From: Cyanobacteria bacterium UBA11153
Lineage (GTDB): Bacteria; Cyanobacteriota; Cyanobacteriia; Cyanobacteriales; Coleofasciculaceae
DNA length: 5,991 nucleotides
Assembly: GCA_003511885.1 (NCBI GenBank)
Contig: DOIX01000019.1
Span: 24,344 to 30,334 of the forward strand
Direction: 5' to 3'
In this document: one piece after another, positions 1 through 5,897 of the stretch
How positions within the stretch are numbered: position 1 is the stretch's first letter
Layout of the letters: each line of letters begins with the position of its first letter
The notes under the pieces: model-generated
What the model saw: only the letters and a program-made list of their open reading frames with translations
What the model was told of the DNA's origin: nothing
Databases searched by the model: none
Translations under genes and position numbers: made by a program

Positions 1-86
1 TGTAGGGTGTGGGGATATACAAATTAAATGCGTAGCCGCTTATGATGGGAGGGAGTGGACTGTCATCTATCAGGCAGTCTCACCTG

Positions 87-3000
87 TCACCACGGATTCC
101 CAATCATGGTAAAGGCACTCCAGTAATATGGATGGGTAAATTTTTGGTCTCCCAAATTAGCTAATTTTGATGTTAAGGGAATTTGCAAATCTCCACTAAT
201 GAGTTTGTCTCCCTCTAGGCGAATCTCACCTTTAATCATGGCAATTTGTGTTTGTCGCACTGCTTCTGCTTTAATTGATGCAGTTTTCAAATGCTGGTAG
301 AAACTACTCATAAATCCTACCGTCCCGATATCGCTAACATACCATAAACTCCCCAATACTGACTTGACACCTGCTTGTACAGCTAATCCGGAAAAACCTA
401 ATTCCGCATCTCTATCCCCCAGAGCAGTGCGGCAAGCACTTAATACTAAAAGTTCTGTGGGTGGGTTATTTAATCCTAGCTGTCGTAATTGATCTAAACC
501 CAGTCGGCGATTCCATAATTGAATGTAGGATTGCTCGATATCGCCAGATTGAAATTCTCCATGGGTGGCTAAATGAACGATACCAAAAGGTTGTACGGAA
601 CGTGTTTTCTGGATATTATCTATGGTAAAGTCTTGGTTAATGAAAGACTTTCCTTGCCACAGGTTACCTGCAATTTCCTTTAATTCTAATGGTACTGCTG
701 GTAATGGGTTTTGATCGGTGAATTTTTCTGCACCCATTGCTAAAACTGATAGGTTTCGGATATCGACATAGCGAGTATCGGTGAGAGAGAGTGTGGGCAT
801 TAAACCTACGCTATATTTTTCGACTATAAATCCATCATTATCGTGAAGTGCGGCAACAGGTAGGGAACGCAATCCTTCATCCATAATGAAGACAAGGTTA
901 TTAATTTCTTGGGCTTGTAAATCTATTTCCACTGGGGCAATAAACCAATTATATAGTTGTTTGCCAGGGGAAACATAATTGCGGGGAATACTGATACTGG
1001 TGACAGCAGTCCGGAATTTGTCGGCAACTTCCATGACTTGTTTGCGGGTAACTCCTGTTATCCGACGCAGAATTGGTGGTCCTTTAGCTGTGACTACCAA
1101 TATTTCTAATTCGTCGCTATCGCTTGGTTTAATTGTAATCGTTGGTTGGGATCTTTGGAGATGGTTATCGAATTCTCCGGTATTGTTGGTTTCCCGTGCG
1201 GTAAAGTCAGCATTAGAAACAGTTGGTGGGATAAAGTTAATGTAGATAATTGCTGGTTTTGCCCCCGTTGCTTCTTCGATTCCTGATAAAATTTCATGGG
1301 CTTGATCTAAAGTTTTAATTGGGGTATTCTGGGATGCTAAAATTGGCGGTACTGCCCCGGAAGGTGTGGGTTGGTTTTCCCGTGGTAGACGACGTTTACC
1401 TTGTTCTATATTTGGTGTGGTTGGTGTGGTTGGTGTGGTTGGTGTGGTTGGTGTGGTTGGTGTGGTTGGTGTGGTTGGTTTTGCAGTTATATTAACACCT
1501 ACTTGTTGTGGTGATGAAAGAGATACTACGTCATTGGCTTGGACAGTGAAGGCGTTGCTAATTGAACCAGTCGTACCTGCTGGTGGAGTGTAAACTAAAG
1601 TATCGCCGGGAATAATGGTGTCTCCTGGATTTAGAGTTATACCATTTCTGGTTAATGTTCCCGATGTAATTGATAGGATTTGGATTGCTGTAATATCAGC
1701 ATTTGTGTCTGTGGCAACTGGATTTAACTGCTCGTATGTAAAGGTAATCGGTTGATCTTGTTGAGTTGTTGGCAATGTGGAAGTGGCTGTTAAGGTTGGT
1801 GCGGTATTAGCTGAGGTGATGGTAATTCCAGTAGGAGTTCCCGCCGCATTTCCACCACTGGGAAGGACTGGAAATGAACCAGATGTAAAAGTACCATTAA
1901 TACTGCCAGCTAAACCGTTAGTAGCACTACTTCCTACTACAAAAGGAAGATTATTTGGGCCGCCATCATGGGTAATTGAAACATTTCCGGTAGATGTGCT
2001 GCCAACGCTATTAATAGTAGTACCACTACCTGTTCCTTGAACAGTACCATTAGCAACAATTGTGACACTACCACCATTAGCTGTAAATGTACCATAGCCA
2101 CTGCCTGTAGCAGTGGAATTTATACTGATGAAACTAATATTTTTACCAGTACTTCCAGAAATATTATCGCTACGCAAGGTAACATTACCACCTGTAAATC
2201 CATATCCAGATCCAAATGCAAATCCAAATGCGGAAGCATTAATTGCCCCCGTTAGATTAATATTACCACCAGCAGTTAACGTAACATTACCACCTGTTGC
2301 GGAACCAAAGGTTGAATTAACAGAGGAATTAAGACTGCCTGTAGTAATATCGCCCACACTAGCAGAAAGATTAATACTTCCCCCACTCCCAAATCCTATT
2401 GATGTATTAATATTTCCCGCAGTGATACTTGCACCGGAAATACTGATATTTCTCCCGTTTGTAGTAATAGTATCTCCCGCACCCATAGTAAAGGAGCCAA
2501 CGTTATCCCCATCGGCATCTGCGGTAAATGCGATGGTACCGGTCCCAGATCCAAACGTCAGCGATACCCCAGGTGCGATCGCAATATCATTGGTTGCTTG
2601 TAAGGTAATATTACTGAATAAAGCTTGAAGTGTCCCCTGAGAAATGACAAATGTCGCACCAGGGCTATCCCCAGCAAGAATTTGGCTATCTGCGAGTTGC
2701 CCATCATCAGCGCCACTATTAGGAGCACCAGCCACAATACTAATATTAGTCGGATCCAGCAGTAAATTACCTACACTACCATTAACAGCACTTAAATCAA
2801 CTAAGCCAGTAAAAGCCAAGTTTTCCTTACCCGATACCTCCACAAATCCACCATTACCAAAATTACTCCCGCCACGGGCATTGATAGTGCCAAAAAATCC
2901 CGTTGTTTTATCTGCCCAAAGGATAACTTTACCGCCGTTACCGTTAAGTAAACTATTAGCCGAAATTAGGGAATCGGCACTCACATAAGTTTGTTTAGCA

Positions 3001-5015
3001 TTGGGTACTATCCCATGCCCTTGATAATCGCCACCAATCAGTACCGTACCTCCTCCATTAATTCCAGAAGCCTGAATATTTGCCCCAAATAGTCCAACTT
3101 TATCCCCTAAAATATGGATAGTACCGCCAATATTGCCGTCAGTATTAACCGTACCGGATACAATAGTAGTGCCGGGAGTTGTCGGAATAGTTTTGCCTGA
3201 TGCAGTTAAGCTTACGGAATCGTTACTATTCACAGTCAATCCCGTATTAACCGTCGAGCCAGTTAATAATTCTGGTAAGGATAAGACTGGCAAAGTCCAA
3301 TTATTAGGCAATGGAGTTGAACCAGAAATAGGAATTTCCAAACTGAGAAGATGGCCTGGTTGACTAATCCGGACTAAACTGGAACCTGGTACAGCGGTAA
3401 TAATAATATTTGCTGCTTCAGCTTTCAGCGTACCCGTATTCACAACATTACCGCCTAACAGGGTTAAACTTTGCCCATTATCTACAATAAGTTGTCCCGC
3501 ATTAATAATAGCTCCCGGCGTAGATGTGTTAAAGCCAAAAGTATTGGGAGTTCCCACTAAAACGGCATAGTTATTAGCACCAGAGGCATTAAACCAATTA
3601 TTGCCAAAACCGATACCTGTAGCCGTGGTAGCTGTAAATGAAGCGGGGACATTGAGACTGGCATTTTGCCCAAAAACTATACCAGATGGATTCATTAAAA
3701 AGAGATTAGAGTTGCCACCTGTAACTTGAATCAAGCCATTGATAACAGAAGGATTGCCACCAACTACGCGCCCTAGAATATTTTGGATTGCGGGATTAGA
3801 CAGAAAATTAGCAATTTCGTTTTGGTTGAGTCCAAATTGACTGAAGCTATGGAACAAATTGGCCCCATCGCTGGAAGTTTGTCCGCCAGTTATATTAAAT
3901 TCATTACCATTGAGAGAGACATTGGTATTGGTTCCATCAGAAGCGGGTAAAATGGATTGAGCTAATGCGATGTTGGGGACAAAGTAAAAAGTAATAGGAA
4001 ACAGATAAAGAGCGAAAGGTAAGAAAGAAGAAGCAAGAGTAAAGAGATAAGATAAGTTCGTAGTAGGCACTTTAGTGCCATTAGCGCTCAAGCGCTTACT
4101 ACTAACTTGGGTAAGATAAGACAAGTTCGTAGTAGGCACTTTAGTGCCATTAGCGCTCAAGCGCTTACTACTAACTTGGGTAAGATAAGATAAGTTCGTA
4201 GTAGGCACTTTAGTGCCATTAGCGCTCAAGCGCTTACTACCAACTTTTTCTTTGATATGTACTCTGGAATTGAAGGGATAATACTGAAGGATTTCTAATT
4301 CTACATGATATCTTTCAGATAGTCCTCGTCGTTGCAGTGCATTAGCGATTGCCCTCACCGAAGTCTCGGCTTGCTGTAAGGCATACTGATGAGAAGTATT
4401 AGATTGATGCCAGCGATAATAATAAAGAGGTTGTTTGACTTGCCGCACCTCAGTTACTTCCGATAGTTTGAGGCACAAATCGTAATCCTCAGCATTAGTC
4501 ATTGATTCATCAATACCACCCACTTGATTGAAGACTTCACGACGAAATAGCCGGAAGTGAAAAGTCATGAAATCTAGCAAAAGTCTCTCTTTAGAGTAGG
4601 GAATATGACAGCGACTTCCATAACCCCTCAGCTTACCATTTGCCTCCATCATCAAATAGTCGGTATAAACTAAACCTACCTCTGACTGAGTATCTAGGAT
4701 GGCAGCAGTTTTCTGGAGGGCGGTTGGTGCTAAAATATCATCGCTATCAATCCAAGCGATGTAAGTGCCAGTGGTTTGCGCGATCGCAGATTGCAGAGCT
4801 ACACACCGCCCTTGATGTGCTGCTGCCACTACTCGAATCCGTTTATCTCGCTTCGCGTATTCCTGGGCAATTGCCAGGGATTTATCTGTGGAGCCATCAT
4901 CCCACAGCAATAGCTCAAAATCCCTCATCGTTTGCGACAAAACACTTTCAATCGCTTCGCTGAGGTAACGTTCTCCGTTATAAGTAGTAATTACCAGGGA
5001 AATTGGTTTATTCAT
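87..5015 (-). CDS. Glycosyltransferase family 2 / TPS haemagglutinin / CHAT peptidase fusion protein (1642 aa)
   Basis: A single open frame runs from ATG at 5015 to TGA at 89-87. The start is well supported: AGGAGG (minus strand, 5026-5021) lies 5 nt upstream. Domain order by residue: GT2 glycosyltransferase 1-258; three 23-residue repeats 260-323; hydrophobic signal-like segment 324-352; TPS/haemagglutination-activity domain about 353-475; Gly/Asn/Thr-rich beta-helix passenger to about 1065; cadherin-like domain about 1070-1177; PTT linker 1180-1201; CHAT caspase-like domain about 1340-1642. Both catalytic ends look intact. The fusion is odd because GT2 enzymes use cytosolic nucleotide sugars while TPS proteins are exported through the Sec system and a TpsB pore. 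No Met lies between residues 151 and the signal-like segment, so a separate TPS-CHAT product would need a GTG or TTG start. The frame is certain; whether one protein is made is inference. The gene is divergent from a methyltransferase gene. Confidence 0.88.
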   Translation of the reverse strand: MNKPISLVITTYNGERYLSEAIESVLSQTMRDFELLLWDDGSTDKSLAIAQEYAKRDKRIRVVAAAHQGRCVALQSAIAQTTGTYIAWIDSDDILAPTALQKTAAILDTQSEVGLVYTDYLMMEANGKLRGYGSRCHIPYSKERLLLDFMTFHFRLFRREVFNQVGGIDESMTNAEDYDLCLKLSEVTEVRQVKQPLYYYRWHQSNTSHQYALQQAETSVRAIANALQRRGLSERYHVELEILQYYPFNSRVHIKEKVGSKRLSANGTKVPTTNLSYLTQVSSKRLSANGTKVPTTNLSYLTQVSSKRLSANGTKVPTTNLSYLFTLASSFLPFALYLFPITFYFVPNIALAQSILPASDGTNTNVSLNGNEFNITGGQTSSDGANLFHSFSQFGLNQNEIANFLSNPAIQNILGRVVGGNPSVINGLIQVTGGNSNLFLMNPSGIVFGQNASLNVPASFTATTATGIGFGNNWFNASGANNYAVLVGTPNTFGFNTSTPGAIINAGQLIVDNGQSLTLLGGNVVNTGTLKAEAANIIITAVPGSSLVRISQPGHLLSLEIPISGSTPLPNNWTLPVLSLPELLTGSTVNTGLTVNSNDSVSLTASGKTIPTTPGTTIVSGTVNTDGNIGGTIHILGDKVGLFGANIQASGINGGGTVLIGGDYQGHGIVPNAKQTYVSADSLISANSLLNGNGGKVILWADKTTGFFGTINARGGSNFGNGGFVEVSGKENLAFTGLVDLSAVNGSVGNLLLDPTNISIVAGAPNSGADDGQLADSQILAGDSPGATFVISQGTLQALFSNITLQATNDIAIAPGVSLTFGSGTGTIAFTADADGDNVGSFTMGAGDTITTNGRNISISGASITAGNINTSIGFGSGGSINLSASVGDITTGSLNSSVNSTFGSATGGNVTLTAGGNINLTGAINASAFGFAFGSGYGFTGGNVTLRSDNISGSTGKNISFISINSTATGSGYGTFTANGGSVTIVANGTVQGTGSGTTINSVGSTSTGNVSITHDGGPNNLPFVVGSSATNGLAGSINGTFTSGSFPVLPSGGNAAGTPTGITITSANTAPTLTATSTLPTTQQDQPITFTYEQLNPVATDTNADITAIQILSITSGTLTRNGITLNPGDTIIPGDTLVYTPPAGTTGSISNAFTVQANDVVSLSSPQQVGVNITAKPTTPTTPTTPTTPTTPTTPTTPNIEQGKRRLPRENQPTPSGAVPPILASQNTPIKTLDQAHEILSGIEEATGAKPAIIYINFIPPTVSNADFTARETNNTGEFDNHLQRSQPTITIKPSDSDELEILVVTAKGPPILRRITGVTRKQVMEVADKFRTAVTSISIPRNYVSPGKQLYNWFIAPVEIDLQAQEINNLVFIMDEGLRSLPVAALHDNDGFIVEKYSVGLMPTLSLTDTRYVDIRNLSVLAMGAEKFTDQNPLPAVPLELKEIAGNLWQGKSFINQDFTIDNIQKTRSVQPFGIVHLATHGEFQSGDIEQSYIQLWNRRLGLDQLRQLGLNNPPTELLVLSACRTALGDRDAELGFSGLAVQAGVKSVLGSLWYVSDIGTVGFMSSFYQHLKTASIKAEAVRQTQIAMIKGEIRLEGDKLISGDLQIPLTSKLANLGDQKFTHPYYWSAFTMIGNPW
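90..998 (-). other. CHAT caspase-like peptidase domain (about residues 1340-1642)
   Basis: CHAT domains belong to the caspase/separase clan of cysteine proteases. The histidine is in HLATHGEF (His1485, codon 563-561) and the nucleophile in LVLSACRTALG (Cys1528, codon 434-432). The family-typical C-terminal ending HPYYWSAFTMIGNPW (1628-1642) is complete. Other matching elements are NLVFIMDEGLRSLPVAAL (1373-1390), EKYSVGLMPTLSL (1399-1411), GLAVQAGVKSVLGSLWYVSD (1543-1562) and FMSSFYQHL (1568-1576). Residues 1230-1339 form a conserved-looking lead-in (AIIYINFIPP, ELEILVVTAKG) often found before CHAT in cyanobacteria. Cys1528 is the only cysteine in residues 260-1642. Proteolysis and its target are inference; many CHAT proteins have no tested substrate. 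Confidence 0.93.
1412..1480 (-). repeat. 9-bp minisatellite encoding a (PTT)7 linker
   Basis: Seven perfect copies of TTGGTGTGG (plus strand, 1412-1474) plus a partial copy encode PTT repeated seven times at residues 1180-1200, ending with Pro1201. The proline/threonine linker separates the passenger and cadherin-like part from the CHAT part, and such linkers are usually extended and flexible. The perfect identity of the copies at DNA level suggests recent slippage-type expansion. The unit length keeps the reading frame. Confidence 0.97.
1485..3590 (-). other. Beta-helix passenger and cadherin-like domain (about residues 476-1177)
   Basis: This long region is rich in Gly, Asn, Ser and Thr with short alternating hydrophobic strands, as in filamentous haemagglutinin beta-helices. 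Family-typical stretches include VILWADKTTGFFGTINARGG (697-716), GNGGFVEVSGKENLAFTG (720-737) and GNLLLDPTNISI (749-760), followed by repeated GGNVTL and NINLTG-type turns between about 850 and 1010. Residues 1070-1177 (for example SGTLTRNGITLNPGDTI, GDTLVYTPP and AFTVQANDVVSLS) look like one cadherin-like, immunoglobulin-fold domain such as those in bacterial surface proteins. The role is probably a spacer or adhesive stalk carrying the C-terminal CHAT domain. No cysteine occurs in this region. Confidence 0.8.
3591..3959 (-). other. TPS / filamentous haemagglutinin N-terminal secretion domain (about residues 353-475)
   Basis: This is the domain by which TpsA exoproteins are recognised by a TpsB outer-membrane transporter. 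Recognisable features in order are the strand VSLNGNEFNITGG (366-378), NLFHSFSQFGL (387-397), NPAIQNILGRVVGG (407-420), NGLIQVTGGNSNLFLMNPSG (426-445) with the NPSGI version of the family's NPNGI motif, and FGQNASLNVPASFTATTA (448-465). This is close to the standard cyanobacterial version. No TpsB gene (POTRA plus 16-strand barrel) is present in the window, so the partner must lie elsewhere. Confidence 0.93.
3960..4046 (-). other. Internal signal-peptide-like segment (residues 324-352)
   Basis: Residues 324-349 form one hydrophobic stretch rich in Leu, Phe, Tyr and Ala with several prolines and no charged residue. It ends in A350-L351-A352 followed by Gln353, a classic signal peptidase I A-x-A site of the kind seen in front of cyanobacterial TPS domains. 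In a normal TPS protein it would sit at the N terminus. Here it is internal, with the nearest positive charges (K307, R308, K315) encoded by the palindromic repeat. A GTG at residue 316 (4070-4068) or a TTG at residue 309 (4091-4089) could give a short N-terminal signal peptide, but neither has a Shine-Dalgarno sequence. Alternatives are a signal anchor of the whole fusion or a non-functional remnant. Confidence 0.7.
4045..4246 (-). repeat. Three tandem copies of a 69-bp compound palindromic repeat, translated in frame
   Basis: Three near-identical copies have an exact 69-bp period: GATAAGTTCG or GACAAGTTCG begins at 4051, 4120 and 4189. Each copy has a nested inverted-repeat core (first copy 4060-4102): outer arms GTAGTA and TACTAC enclose two hairpins, GGCACT-TT-AGTGCC (4066-4079) and AGCGCT-CA-AGCGCT (4083-4096), separated by ATT. 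The other cores are at 4129-4171 and 4198-4240. On the minus strand the unit is read as SKRLSANGTKVPTTNLSYL followed by TQVS. The other two minus-strand frames hit stops at once (TGA and TAA), so only the used frame is open, and 69 is a multiple of 3, so copy-number change would not break it. The design resembles dispersed palindromic repeats common between cyanobacterial genes, which is family-level recollection. The repeat joins the GT2 and TPS parts. Confidence 0.95.
4242..5015 (-). other. GT2 glycosyltransferase module (residues 1-258)
   Basis: This is a GT-A fold family 2 glycosyltransferase, expected to move a sugar from a nucleotide-sugar donor to a surface glycan, lipid carrier or similar acceptor in the cytoplasm. 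Visible motifs are the N-terminal strand and loop SLVITTYNGERYL (6-18), WDDGSTDKS (38-46) at the nucleotide-binding site, the DXD-type metal site D90-S91-D92-D93, NAEDYDL (174-180) with the acidic pair E176-D177 where the family's catalytic base lies, and YRWHQSNTS (200-208), which is typical near the end of these domains. After that come a helix (about 216-232) and a short beta-rich tail (about 236-250), as expected for a complete stand-alone enzyme of about 260 residues. Donor and acceptor cannot be read from the sequence. The module appears undamaged; what is missing is its own stop codon. Confidence 0.93.
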
Positions 5016-5020
5016 GATAT

Positions 5021-5026
5021 CCTCCT
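5021..5026 (-). promoter_or_regulatory. Strong Shine-Dalgarno of the fusion gene
   Basis: AGGAGG on the minus strand is followed by ATATC and then ATG at 5015-5013. It is a perfect anti-16S match at good spacing. It fixes the start at the GT2 domain and shows that translation is tuned for the glycosyltransferase end, not for the TPS-CHAT part. Confidence 0.9.
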
Positions 5027-5133
5027 GTCAGTCAATATGGGGAGTGGGGGCAGAGTTATAGCTAGGGATTAGGGGCACACTTCCTCGGGGCTAGAGCAAA
5101 AAGCAGTAAAATTAATGGTTTGAGAGCTTTCTT

Positions 5134-5164
5134 CCCTAGCCCCAAGCCCCAAGCCCCTAGTCCC
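5134..5164 (-). repeat. Heptameric short repeats (STRR-like) with a minus-strand G-quadruplex motif
   Basis: Five consecutive heptamers on the plus strand (5133-5167) have the pattern TCCCTAG, CCCCAAG, CCCCAAG, CCCCTAG, TCCCTCA. On the minus strand this gives five runs of 3-4 G separated by 3-4 nt, a canonical quadruplex motif. Further heptamer-like units of opposite sense lie at 5039-5052 (GGGGAGT GGGGGCA) and 5064-5077 (AGGGATT AGGGGCA). An 8-bp inverted repeat, GGGGCTAG (5087-5094) with CTAGCCCC (5136-5143), links the two halves. This resembles the heptamer repeats known from cyanobacterial intergenic DNA. It sits between the two divergent starts, 119 nt or more from the GT2 start. Confidence 0.8.
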
Positions 5165-5224
5165 TCACTATACTGAAACATTTGCTTAATTTTAAAATCC
5201 GCGAGTCAAATAAAATTCTCCCGA

Positions 5225-5255
5225 TTGAGTTTTATCCTTCAGGTGAGACTATAAC
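5225..5255 (+). promoter_or_regulatory. Possible sigma-70-type promoter of the methyltransferase gene
   Basis: TTGAGT (5225-5230) and TATAAC (5250-5255) are separated by 19 nt, longer than the usual 17. Initiation would fall near 5262, leaving a leader of about 20 nt before the ATG at 5282. This is only a sequence-level match. Confidence 0.25.
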
Positions 5256-5281
5256 TTAAGCCAGCCAAGATCGGTAGTAAA

Positions 5282-5866
5282 ATGATAACAAATAGCAAGC
5301 GACTTAACCTGGGTTGCGGACGGAATATTTTAACAGACTGGATTAATGTCGATATTGTGCCCCTGGCAGGAGTTGATGTTATCGCGGATTTGGATGATTG
5401 TCGAAAAACTAAACTCCCGTTTGTTGATAACGAGATTGATGAGTTTTTGGCTAGTCACGTTATCGAACATTTACACAATACGTTACCTTTTATGGAAGAA
5501 CTACATAGAATTGCCACGCCTTATGCCAAAGCTACCTTTAGAGTACCATTCGGTTCGAGCGATGATGCTTTTGAGGATCAAACTCATGTGAGACAGTATT
5601 TTTTGAAATCTTTTGGCTATTTTTCACAACCGTTTTATTGGATGGCTGATTATGGATATCGGGGAGATTGGTTGACGGAAAAGATCATGTTATTGGTGGA
5701 TGCCCACGTACATCAGGGGAAGAATGCCGAACAAATTATGTTTGAAGTTAATACCTTTAGAAATATTGTCAAAGAGATGATTGTTGAGTTGAGAGCAATT
5801 AAGCCCATTCGCGAAGCTAAAGCTGAATTAATTGTGTCACCTCCGATTGAAATTGTCTTGGTTTGA
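5282..5866 (+). CDS. Class I SAM-dependent methyltransferase (194 aa)
   Basis: The protein begins with RLNLGCGRNILTDWINVDI (7-25). Its motif I L8-N-L-G-C-G-R-N15 binds S-adenosylmethionine, and Asp24 is in the position that contacts the ribose hydroxyls. VIADLDD (33-39), LPFVDNEIDEFLASHVIEHL (45-64) with the post-II HVIEHL motif, and an EDQTHVRQYFLKSF segment (98-111) follow, as in the Methyltransf_11-like enzymes frequent in cyanobacterial polysaccharide regions. The likely role is cytosolic methylation of a sugar or other small acceptor, but the substrate cannot be read. The length is short but usual for this group, and the end looks intact. The ATG at 5282 has no clear Shine-Dalgarno sequence; it was chosen because motif I follows at the right distance. 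It is divergent from the GT2 start, 266 bp away. The TGA overlaps a heptamer repeat. Confidence 0.9.
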   Translation: MITNSKRLNLGCGRNILTDWINVDIVPLAGVDVIADLDDCRKTKLPFVDNEIDEFLASHVIEHLHNTLPFMEELHRIATPYAKATFRVPFGSSDDAFEDQTHVRQYFLKSFGYFSQPFYWMADYGYRGDWLTEKIMLLVDAHVHQGKNAEQIMFEVNTFRNIVKEMIVELRAIKPIREAKAELIVSPPIEIVLV

Positions 5867-5881
5867 GTGAGGAGTGGGGAG
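5865..5881 (+). repeat. Heptamer repeat units overlapping the methyltransferase stop
   Basis: GAGTGAG and GAGTGGG followed by GAG form two to three heptamer units starting at the last two bases of the TGA stop codon. They match the GGGGAGT-type units at 5039-5045 and so belong to the same short-repeat class. Confidence 0.5.
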
Positions 5882-5897
5882 TTTTCTCCGGTTCCCA

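Noticed and set aside
58..79. Possible terminator hairpin after the fusion gene stop
   Set aside because: The stem GACTG/CAGTC is only 5 bp with a 12-nt loop and is not followed by a T-run on the minus strand.
2098..2116. 7-bp hairpin CCACTGC-CTGTA-GCAGTGG inside the passenger coding region
   Set aside because: A lone perfect stem of this size is expected by chance in a long Gly/Thr-rich repeat-coding region, and nothing nearby suggests a function.
1366..2988. Several plus-strand open frames of 70-170 codons opposite the passenger region
   Set aside because: They are antisense to a clear coding frame, and their composition (long runs of Pro, Leu and Val, or (GVV)n over the 9-bp repeat) is what complementing Gly/Asn/Thr-rich codons produces.
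4045..4246. CRISPR array
   Set aside because: The three 69-bp copies are directly tandem and near-identical throughout, with no variable spacers and no cas genes.
5055..5060. Minus-strand TATAAC as -10 box for the fusion gene
   Set aside because: There is no recognisable -35 hexamer at 16-19 nt upstream, so the promoter of this gene cannot be placed with any confidence.
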